Source: Bacteroidota bacterium (lineage in GTDB: Bacteria > Bacteroidota > Bacteroidia > AKYH767-A > JABDAW01). Taken from it: 7,249 bases of DNA. The DNA lies in assembly GCA_023251595.1 (NCBI GenBank), contig JAHEYM010000199.1, positions 1-7,249 of the forward strand, given 5' to 3'. The position numbers were made by a program, and so were the translations under genes. Of the stretch, positions 1-5,109 are shown one piece after another (within the stretch, counting starts at the first letter, position 1; each line of letters starts with the position of its first letter). The notes beneath the pieces were generated by a model that did not search any database, was not told the DNA's origin, and saw only the letters and a list, made by a program, of their open reading frames with translations.

Positions 1-81
1 AAACCAGATAATTATAGGTCTGTTAGAATTTGACATCATCAGTTTTAAAATTCGGACAAAGTTAGTTACCTCTGCCTAGAA

Positions 82-693
82 ATGGACATGAATTCAAAGT
101 ATAAACTTTTAATCGGAGCAATGTTCATTTTTCTACTGAATAGTTGTGAGACGAGAGAGGAACATGCACTTCCACCACTAAAGCTTGACTTAAATTTTTT
201 TCAACTCTCTGCAAAAACCCCGACGAACGAGAATTATCCGTTGTTAAATCTAACCAAAAAAAGTCTTTCTGTTCTTGTTTTTCTTTCGCCGGAATGTCCC
301 GTTTGTCAGAATTATGCACTGACCATGAATGAATTGCAGAATCAGACGGATACTCAACGAGTGAATTTTATAGCTGTCTTTCCCGGAACATACTACACGC
401 CGAAACAAATGATTGACTATTTGAATATCTACCATATACCCTTTCAACCGATCCTTGATCCGAAGTTTGCGATTACAGGATTGCTGCGGGCGACGGTTAC
501 TCCGGAAGCTTATTTATTAGATAGCTTGGGAAATATATTATATAGTGGGAGTATAGACAATCAGATGATGGATGTTGGCAAACGGAGAACGATGGTGACA
601 GAACATTTTCTTCGGGATGCGATCTCTACGGCACTGGATCATAAAATAGTAAAAACACGTCGCACGCAACCGGCAGGTTGTTTTATTGAATAG
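82..693 (+). CDS. thioredoxin-like (redoxin family) lipoprotein
   Basis: Predicted envelope thiol-disulfide protein of 203 residues. The N-terminus is a lipoprotein signal: Lys-containing start, hydrophobic stretch at residues 9-19, then LNSC with Cys22 as the probable lipidated residue. The mature N-terminus, ETREE, is acidic. A thioredoxin/AhpC-TSA fold follows: a beta strand running into SPECPVC, with the redox pair Cys72 and Cys75, and a probable cis-Pro loop at VTPEAYLLD (residues 139-146). The C-terminus carries a PAGCFI motif with Cys200; similar tails occur in redoxins that accompany or are fused to cytochrome c domains (from memory of the family). The next gene, a cytochrome c-copper monooxygenase, starts 16 bases downstream, so the two are probably co-transcribed. 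I infer a role as its redox partner or in its copper or haem maturation; the substrate is unknown. A second ATG at 88 is an equally good start. No convincing promoter is visible in the 81 bases upstream. Confidence 0.85.
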   Translation: MDMNSKYKLLIGAMFIFLLNSCETREEHALPPLKLDLNFFQLSAKTPTNENYPLLNLTKKSLSVLVFLSPECPVCQNYALTMNELQNQTDTQRVNFIAVFPGTYYTPKQMIDYLNIYHIPFQPILDPKFAITGLLRATVTPEAYLLDSLGNILYSGSIDNQMMDVGKRRTMVTEHFLRDAISTALDHKIVKTRRTQPAGCFIE

Positions 694-709
694 TTTCAGA
701 TATATATAC

Positions 710-1267
710 ATGAAGAAAATTATCGGCGTTTTTGTTTTCATGATCGTTTTGGTATTTGTCATCATATATTTCTATCCCAAAGACAATTCGATAACTTATG
801 CAAAAGACATCGCCCCGATCATATATAAAAATTGCACACCTTGTCACCGTTTGGGGGCACAAGCTCCTTTTCTCTTGCAGACATATAATGATGTGGTGAG
901 ACGAGGAAAACTGATTGCCCATGTTGTCGATTCGCGAATCATGCCTCCCTGGCCGGCCGATCCAGATTATTCTCATTTCGTTGGTGAAAAATTTCTGTCG
1001 AAAAAAGAGATCGAATTAATAAAGAATTGGGTGGAAGCCGGAATGCCGGCAGGTGACCTCGAATCAATGCCTGAAGCACCCAAGTTCCCTGACAATTCAA
1101 AATTAGGCAAACCCGATCTTGTTCTCCAAATGCCGGAACCTTTTCTGGTGAAAGGAAAAAATATGGATCAGTTTTATTTGATGAAAATTCCGTTCGAAAT
1201 ACCCTGCGACACTTTTGTAAAAACAATTGAATTTATTCCCGGTTCAAAAAAATTGTTCACCATGTGA
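710..1267 (+). CDS. membrane-anchored cytochrome c domain, N-terminal part of a frameshifted cytochrome c-copper monooxygenase
   Basis: This frame encodes 185 residues. It has an N-terminal signal anchor (KK at 2-3, hydrophobic to about residue 22), then a monohaem cytochrome c domain. The haem site is CTPCH (Cys42, Cys45, His46), and MPPWP with Met78 supplies the probable axial ligand. The spacing and the APF and FLSKKEIELIKNWVEAG segments fit cytochromes attached to Cu type II monooxygenases. From about residue 120 a beta-rich region begins (PDLVLQMPEPF, KTIEFIPGSKK), the start of the copper monooxygenase N-terminal domain. The frame then falls into nonsense (LFTM) and stops at 1265-1267. 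A -1 shift at the seven-A run joins it to the next frame, giving a 451-residue protein of the expected order. The start is the ATG at 710; a TTG at 686 in the same frame overlaps the upstream gene and would put extra residues before the signal anchor. Confidence 0.85.
   Translation: MKKIIGVFVFMIVLVFVIIYFYPKDNSITYAKDIAPIIYKNCTPCHRLGAQAPFLLQTYNDVVRRGKLIAHVVDSRIMPPWPADPDYSHFVGEKFLSKKEIELIKNWVEAGMPAGDLESMPEAPKFPDNSKLGKPDLVLQMPEPFLVKGKNMDQFYLMKIPFEIPCDTFVKTIEFIPGSKKLFTM
1246..1252 (+). other. frameshift site: A AAA AAA heptamer joining the two frames
   Basis: Seven A lie in the phase tcA AAA AAA of the cytochrome frame, the arrangement known from bacterial -1 slippery sites. Sliding back one base after the second AAA codon gives the peptide GSKKIVHHVNGHL across the joint, which matches the expected family sequence around the first copper site. 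The two open frames overlap only between 1231 and 1264, so the shift must happen there, and this is the only slippery sequence in that stretch. An eighth A in the true genome would have the same effect. Seeing the site is certain; whether it is programmed is not. Confidence 0.7.
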
Positions 1268-1269
1268 AC
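1255..1269 (+). repeat. inverted repeat immediately after the slippery run
   Basis: GTTCAC, a CAT loop and GTGAAC form a perfect 6-bp stem. Two U-G wobbles (1253-1254 with 1270-1271) could extend it to 8 bp. It begins two bases after the A run. In RNA this could stimulate slippage, but the spacing is shorter than the usual 5-9 bases and the sequence is also constrained by encoding the conserved VHHVN peptide, so it may be coincidental. Confidence 0.5.
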
Positions 1270-2064
1270 GGACATTTAATCACGTATGATGAAGCAAAAA
1301 AGAAAGATGTCTTTGCAGGTAAATATTATATAAATACAGATTCTTCGACTTATGAAGAAGGATATAAATTGATGAGTATTCCAAATGATGATGGAACATA
1401 TCCAACCCTTACACCCTCTGCGACAAATTATCTTCCGGGTGTTGAAGGAATTATTTATCCATCCGGTATTGGCGGATTTAAAATAGCGAAAAAAGGAGCA
1501 ATCTTATTTAAAGATATTCATTATGGTCCCACAGCAATAGATCAGATAGATCAATCAATTTGTAATATATTTTATGATACCGGTCCGCCGAAACGACCGA
1601 CTGCTGAAATACAGCTTGGTACGCTGGGTATATCGAAAATTGAACCACCGCTTGTCATTCCCCCGAATACAGTAAAAACATTTCGTACGCAAACTACGGT
1701 ACCGATGGATATTTCACTTCTTACGATTAATCCGCACATGCATCTTCTGGGAAAAAGTTTTTTAGCGTACGCAATTAAACCGACGGGCGACACAATTCCA
1801 CTAATCAGAATAAATAAATGGGATTTCAGATGGCAATATTTCTATACTTTTAAAAAAATGTTGAAGATTCCAAAAGGTTCCGTAATTAAGGTTGAAGGAA
1901 TATATGATAATACATCTGGCAATCCGAATAACCCGTTTAATCCACCGGAGGAAGTAGGAGAGCGCTCCGGAAGTATGAGAGTTTCGGATGAAATGTTTCA
2001 GTTTATAATGACCTATATTCCGTATCAACAAGGTGATGAAAATATTAGTCTTGAAACTCAATGA
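1264..2064 (+). CDS. PHM-like type II copper monooxygenase, C-terminal part of the frameshifted gene
   Basis: This frame carries most of a two-domain ascorbate-dependent-type copper monooxygenase related to PHM and dopamine beta-hydroxylase. Numbering from the GTG at 1264, visible ligand motifs are DIHYG (His86, third ligand of the CuH site in PHM), NPHMHLLGK (His158 and His160, CuM site) and SDEMFQF (Met244, CuM methionine). The first two CuH ligands of the family, a His-His pair, are encoded at 1258-1263, in this frame but upstream of any start. The GTG is only the first possible start codon. No Shine-Dalgarno is seen, and a protein begun there would lack a signal peptide and the His pair. 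The frame is open back to 1231 (a TGA lies at 1228-1230), so the real product almost certainly enters by a frameshift from the cytochrome frame. All downstream ligands are intact and there is no internal stop, which argues against an old pseudogene. The natural substrate is unknown. Confidence 0.85.
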   Translation: MNGHLITYDEAKKKDVFAGKYYINTDSSTYEEGYKLMSIPNDDGTYPTLTPSATNYLPGVEGIIYPSGIGGFKIAKKGAILFKDIHYGPTAIDQIDQSICNIFYDTGPPKRPTAEIQLGTLGISKIEPPLVIPPNTVKTFRTQTTVPMDISLLTINPHMHLLGKSFLAYAIKPTGDTIPLIRINKWDFRWQYFYTFKKMLKIPKGSVIKVEGIYDNTSGNPNNPFNPPEEVGERSGSMRVSDEMFQFIMTYIPYQQGDENISLETQ

Positions 2065-2101
2065 AAAATGGAGTATTTTTACATGACAAACAGTTGATGG
2101 A

Positions 2102-2614
2102 ATGAGCGAAAATATTTTTGCAGGGCGATATAAAGCCGGAACGTTCGGATTGTTGCTTTTCTTGTCATTCCTACCGAGGCTTTCTTCTGCACAACCCAAT
2201 CCCTGGGCTTGTCAGGATTCGAGCCAAATACGACTTGGAGCATACTGCTATCCGGAATTCAGACCAATTTGTGGCTGCGATAATGTTACTTATCGGAATG
2301 TCTGCCGTGCACTCAACGACAGAGGAGTTCAGTTTTATACCGACGGACCTTGTGAACCGCTGGCATTTAACTTCGATCCAAATCCGGTTCTCACAAATTT
2401 ATATGTCACTTTTGTATTGAAAACAACCGGAGATCTGCATATTATGATTTTAGATCTTTACGGAAAAATTTATTATGAAGATATGAGATTCTCAGTAGAT
2501 CGGTATGATCTGCAAATCGATGTAACGAACTACAGGAATGGACTTTTTATGATATATGCGGAGACGGATGGGTACGTGCTCGTGAAAAAATTCTCACACG
2601 TTCAGTATTACTAA
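2102..2614 (+). CDS. secreted Kazal-type inhibitor-like protein with T9SS-type C-terminal domain
   Basis: Predicted secreted protein of 170 residues. A signal peptide spans residues 1-30 (hydrophobic 14-24, cleavage likely after SSA). A Kazal-like domain follows at about 37-84 with Cys37, 49, 57, 59, 68 and 84; the core PICGCDNVTYRNVC and the spacings C49-x7-C57-x10-C68 fit the family, and the CGCD variant is common in bacterial members. Residues about 88-170 resemble a T9SS sorting domain: FDPNP opening, a beta strand ending in LYGK, RNGLFMIYAETDG and a VKKF ending. Export through the outer membrane by type IX secretion is inferred. By alignment with turkey ovomucoid third domain, the P1 position (second residue after the second core Cys) is Pro51, unusual for a serine protease inhibitor. 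The gene lies 37 bases after the monooxygenase and may share its transcript. Its last four bases overlap the convergent gene. Confidence 0.8.
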   Translation: MSENIFAGRYKAGTFGLLLFLSFLPRLSSAQPNPWACQDSSQIRLGAYCYPEFRPICGCDNVTYRNVCRALNDRGVQFYTDGPCEPLAFNFDPNPVLTNLYVTFVLKTTGDLHIMILDLYGKIYYEDMRFSVDRYDLQIDVTNYRNGLFMIYAETDGYVLVKKFSHVQYY

Positions 2615-2832
2615 TACTCGTCTTCATTGAAAAAGAAATCCTCCTTTGTTGGATAGTCAGGCCAGATTTCCTCAATACTTTCGTATGGTTCTCCTTCGTC
2701 TTCAAGTTCCTGCAAATTTTCGATCACTTCCAGTGGTGCACCGGAACGGATGGCGTAATCGATCAACTCGTCTTTAGTTGCCGGCCAGGGAGCATCTTCA
2801 AGGTGAGAAGCTAATTCTAATGTCCAATACAT
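2611..2832 (-). CDS. DUF2795-type small acidic protein
   Basis: Conserved small protein of 73 residues with no known function. It has no signal peptide or membrane segment and should be cytoplasmic. The first half (YWTLELASHLEDAPWPATKDELIDYAIRSG, given here as two blocks: residues 2-16 and 17-31) reads as a small helical domain with the WPATKDEL motif seen in DUF2795-type proteins. The second half is strongly acidic (ENLQELEDEGEPYESIEEIW, then an FFFNEDEY tail). Length and sequence match the form widespread in Bacteroidota, from memory. It sits 85 bases after the adenosyltransferase gene on the same strand, with its own promoter-like element between, so it is probably transcribed at least partly on its own. 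Its stop codon overlaps that of the Kazal gene on the other strand. Confidence 0.8.
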   Translation of the reverse strand: MYWTLELASHLEDAPWPATKDELIDYAIRSGAPLEVIENLQELEDEGEPYESIEEIWPDYPTKEDFFFNEDEY

Positions 2833-2864
2833 AACCCTGAGTTTTAATTTGTGTAAAAGGAACG

Positions 2865-2872
2865 CAAAGCTA
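2865..2872 (-). promoter_or_regulatory. candidate Bacteroidota -7 promoter element for the DUF2795 gene
   Basis: Read on the minus strand the sequence is TAGCTTTG, an exact match to the TAnnTTTG element of the Bacteroidota primary sigma factor. It lies 32 bases upstream of the ATG, leaving a leader of roughly 25 bases. No clear TTTG is found at the expected -33 distance, so the promoter call rests on one element. Confidence 0.4.
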
Positions 2873-2917
2873 ATAATTATTTGTTTTGAGAGAATAAAAA
2901 AATTTTTCTTCGATAAA

Positions 2918-3469
2918 TTACGTCATTCTTGGCTTCCACGCTGTTTCTTCACCCTTTTCATCATGGACTATTTTTCTGGCGAGAACAAAAAGGTAGTCCG
3001 ATAAACGGTTCATGTAGATCAAAATCTTGTCGGAAACCTCTTCAGTCTCAGCTAAATTTGTGATGAGTCGCTCAGCTCTTCGACAAACACAACGTGCAAT
3101 ATGACAGAAGGAGGAAGCATCGTTACCTCCAGGTAGAACGAAAGACTTTAGATCAGGGAGTGTCTCATTCATCCGGTCAATTTCTCTCTCCAGGAGCTCG
3201 GAATCTCCAGTTTCGAGTTCGGGAAGTTTCATTCTTGACCTCTGTGGATCGGCTGCAAGTAGAGATCCGATGGTGAATAAACGGTCTTGAATTTCAAGTA
3301 AAGTTTCAATTGATTTTTTCTCAATCTTTTGACCGCGAAGCAGCCCGACGTGTGAGTTTAACTCATCGACTGAACCATAAGCTTCAATCCTCGGGTGATG
3401 TTTTGCGACGCGGGTACCGCCAATGAGTGAAGTCTCGCCTTTATCTCCTGTTTTGGTATAAATTTTCAT
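2918..3469 (-). CDS. pduO: PduO-type ATP:cob(I)alamin adenosyltransferase
   Basis: Transfers the adenosyl group of ATP to reduced cobalamin, making adenosylcobalamin for enzymes such as methylmalonyl-CoA mutase; cytoplasmic, trimeric in the family. The 183 residues are the usual full length of a stand-alone enzyme. Motifs appear in the family order: TKTGDKGETSL at 5-15 (ATP binding), YGSVDELNS at 31-39, FVLPGG at 110-115, CRRAER at 129-134 and YMNRLSDYLFVLAR at 152-165 (active-site Arg and Asp region). The start ATG overlaps the stop of the upstream ABC ATPase gene by four bases (ATGA), so translation is probably coupled. No cobalamin riboswitch can be recognised in the short spacers of this gene group, and no B12-dependent enzyme is in the window. 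Confidence 0.93.
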   Translation of the reverse strand: MKIYTKTGDKGETSLIGGTRVAKHHPRIEAYGSVDELNSHVGLLRGQKIEKKSIETLLEIQDRLFTIGSLLAADPQRSRMKLPELETGDSELLEREIDRMNETLPDLKSFVLPGGNDASSFCHIARCVCRRAERLITNLAETEEVSDKILIYMNRLSDYLFVLARKIVHDEKGEETAWKPRMT

Positions 3470-4188
3470 GCAATGCCGGTTTTTACCCTCGTAATATGAT
3501 CGTTGATGTGATCTGATTCGATATTTCCATCCTTCAATCTGACGATGCGATGCGCAAAACGGGCGATGTCTTCTTCGTGTGTGACTAGCACAATTGTATT
3601 TCCATTTTTATGTATCTCATCGAAGAGCGCCATAATTTCGACTGACGTTTTTGAATCGAGATTGCCTGTAGGCTCGTCGGCTAAGATGAGTGAGGGTTTG
3701 TTCACCAATGCCCTTGCTATCGCAACTCTCTGACGCTGTCCGCCTGATAGTTCATTCGGACGGTGGGTGATGCGATCTCCTAACCCAACATCCTTCATTA
3801 CCTTCGTTGCTCTTTCATTTCTTGATGCGCGATTTGTGCCGGCATAGACAAGGGGGAGAGCTACATTTTCGAGTGCAGTAGCTCTTGGCAGGAGATTAAA
3901 GGTTTGAAAAATAAAACCAATCTCTTTGTTGCGTATTCGTGCCAGTTCGATATCGTTCATTTTTTCAACCGAAATCCCATTCAAAAGATATTCTCCACCT
4001 GATGGTGTATCGAGACAACCAATTAGATTCATCAAAGTCGATTTGCCTGATCCGGACGAACCCATCAATGCCACATAATCGTTTTGAAAAATATCCAGGG
4101 TAATTGATTTTAGAGCATGGATCTTTTCGTTCCCGACTTTATATACCCGGCTGATGTTTTTTAACTCAATAATTTTCTTGCTTTCCAT
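3466..4188 (-). CDS. ABC transporter ATP-binding protein, LolD/MacB type
   Basis: Cytoplasmic ATPase subunit of 240 residues, the usual length. All motifs are intact: Walker A GSSGSGKST (43-51), Q-loop Gln95 in GFIFQTFNLLP, signature LSGGQRQR (147-154), Walker B LILADEPTG (167-175) with Asp171 and Glu172, D-loop NLDS (176-179) and His204 of the H-loop. The Q-loop sequence and ALENVALPLVYAG are characteristic of the LolD/MacB/FtsE-like group, which works with FtsX-type permeases in lipoprotein release, efflux or cell-wall control. No permease gene is in the window, so the partner and cargo cannot be assigned. It lies 36 bases downstream of the methyltransferase gene and overlaps the adenosyltransferase gene by four bases, which suggests one operon. 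Confidence 0.92.
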   Translation of the reverse strand: MESKKIIELKNISRVYKVGNEKIHALKSITLDIFQNDYVALMGSSGSGKSTLMNLIGCLDTPSGGEYLLNGISVEKMNDIELARIRNKEIGFIFQTFNLLPRATALENVALPLVYAGTNRASRNERATKVMKDVGLGDRITHRPNELSGGQRQRVAIARALVNKPSLILADEPTGNLDSKTSVEIMALFDEIHKNGNTIVLVTHEEDIARFAHRIVRLKDGNIESDHINDHITRVKTGIA

Positions 4189-4224
4189 TCGCGCAAAAAT
4201 AACAATAATTGAATATCATCCGAT

Positions 4225-5016
4225 TTATGGCAGAAATCGGATTCTGAAATTTTCTTTTGCCTGATTTTCATGAAAAAAAACTAGACCGATGAAAAATAAA
4301 TCAATCGTAATCGTTACTCCTTCGTTTCGTTTTATGATTTCCCACGCTTCCTCCATCTCCTTGCTCCAATGTATATCATCGAAAATGAGAATGGTTTTTT
4401 TGTCAACGCTTTTCAATAATTGTTCGAAGTAAGAAAGTGTTGGTATTTTCCTATGATTACCGTCGACAAAGGCAAGATCAATTCGAGGAAACTTTTTTAA
4501 TGTGCTGCTCATTAATTCATCAAAATTTCCTTCCACCAATTCAATATTTTTATAATTCAGTTTTAGGAAATTATCTTTTGCAATCTTTGCGACCATTGGG
4601 TCACCTTCAATTGTGATAAATTTTTTGGTTGAAGTTCCTTCACTCAAATACATCGAAGTGATTCCGAAGGAAGTCCCCAGCTCAAGAAGAAATTCCGGTT
4701 TGAATCGATTTGAAATTCTAAAAAGTAATCGCGCAAGTTTGGGCGATTTGAGAGAATTTTTTGCGATGGAATTAATCTGCCGCTTTTTCAAACTGTTCAT
4801 TGTTGAACCTGCACCCAAATCGCGAAGTTCAATCAGATCATTCACTTTCAACAGTTCTGACCTAAGGAGTTCTATTTTATCTTCATCTGTCGGACCATCA
4901 TCGGGTTGAATCACATTTTCAACCAAATCATAAACGAAAGGCGAATGCAGACCATGTCTTCCCTTTGCCCATAAAATGTGATTCAGGAATTTAAGAATGA
5001 AAAGCAACCGATTCAT
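4225..5016 (-). CDS. class I SAM-dependent methyltransferase (O-methyltransferase-like)
   Basis: Predicted cytoplasmic methyltransferase of 263 residues; substrate unknown. Numbering from the ATG at 5016: an N-terminal segment with the HGLHSPFVYDLV motif (21-32), which I recall from a Bacteroidota-specific group; a helical linker; then a Rossmann domain with motif I LLELGTSFGIT (110-120), the acidic ribose-binding residue in TIEGDP (Glu137), VEGNFDE (161-167), IDLAFVDGNH (179-188) and FDDIHWS (212-218). The last two resemble the metal-binding, catalytic loops of catechol/caffeoyl-CoA O-methyltransferase relatives. The start is the ATG at 5016; a TTG at 5025 in frame would add three residues and is less likely. 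It is the first gene of the minus-strand group, divergent from recG. An eight-base T tract near its 3' end (plus-strand 4273-4280) is in frame. Confidence 0.85.
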   Translation of the reverse strand: MNRLLFILKFLNHILWAKGRHGLHSPFVYDLVENVIQPDDGPTDEDKIELLRSELLKVNDLIELRDLGAGSTMNSLKKRQINSIAKNSLKSPKLARLLFRISNRFKPEFLLELGTSFGITSMYLSEGTSTKKFITIEGDPMVAKIAKDNFLKLNYKNIELVEGNFDELMSSTLKKFPRIDLAFVDGNHRKIPTLSYFEQLLKSVDKKTILIFDDIHWSKEMEEAWEIIKRNEGVTITIDLFFIGLVFFHENQAKENFRIRFLP

Positions 5017-5066
5017 AGAATGCAATATTCACACTAAATTTCGATCTGTATGAAAAATATTTATCC

Positions 5067-5074
5067 TATTTTTG
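5067..5074 (+). promoter_or_regulatory. candidate Bacteroidota -7 promoter element for recG
   Basis: TATTTTTG matches TAnnTTTG exactly and lies 35 bases before the recG ATG, in the 93-base divergent gap. The -33 region (about 5039-5048) has no clear TTTG. An AGGA at 5097-5100 is nine bases before the ATG at 5110 and could act as a weak ribosome binding site. Confidence 0.4.
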
Positions 5075-5109
5075 AATTTCTTTTTCACTCCCAAACAGGA
5101 ATGTAAATT

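Noticed and set aside
1..81. Promoter for the redoxin gene around 23-60.
   Set aside because: TAGAATTTG resembles the -7 element but has three instead of two bases between TA and TTTG, and no paired -33 element is clear. The real promoter may lie outside the window.
686..688. TTG start for the cytochrome gene.
   Set aside because: It lies inside the end of the redoxin gene and adds eight residues before the natural signal anchor. The ATG at 710 begins MKKIIG, a standard signal start.
1264..1266. GTG as a true independent start of the monooxygenase gene, coupled through the ATGTGA overlap.
   Set aside because: No ribosome binding site is seen, and the product would lack a signal peptide and the conserved His-His pair encoded just upstream. 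A frameshift or sequence error explains the data better.
2118..2420. 100-codon open frame overlapping the Kazal gene on the same strand.
   Set aside because: It has no recognisable domain, while the overlapping frame has a signal peptide, a Kazal cysteine pattern and a T9SS-like tail. It is a shadow frame.
2896..2907. A7T5 tract as a terminator after the adenosyltransferase gene.
   Set aside because: It is an AT-only palindrome with no GC stem, and a similar tract is expected by chance in an AT-rich spacer.
5101..5106. ATG-TAA start-stop pair just upstream of recG as a regulatory mini-frame.
   Set aside because: The AGGA abuts this ATG with no spacing, so initiation there is unlikely. The spacing suits the ATG at 5110.
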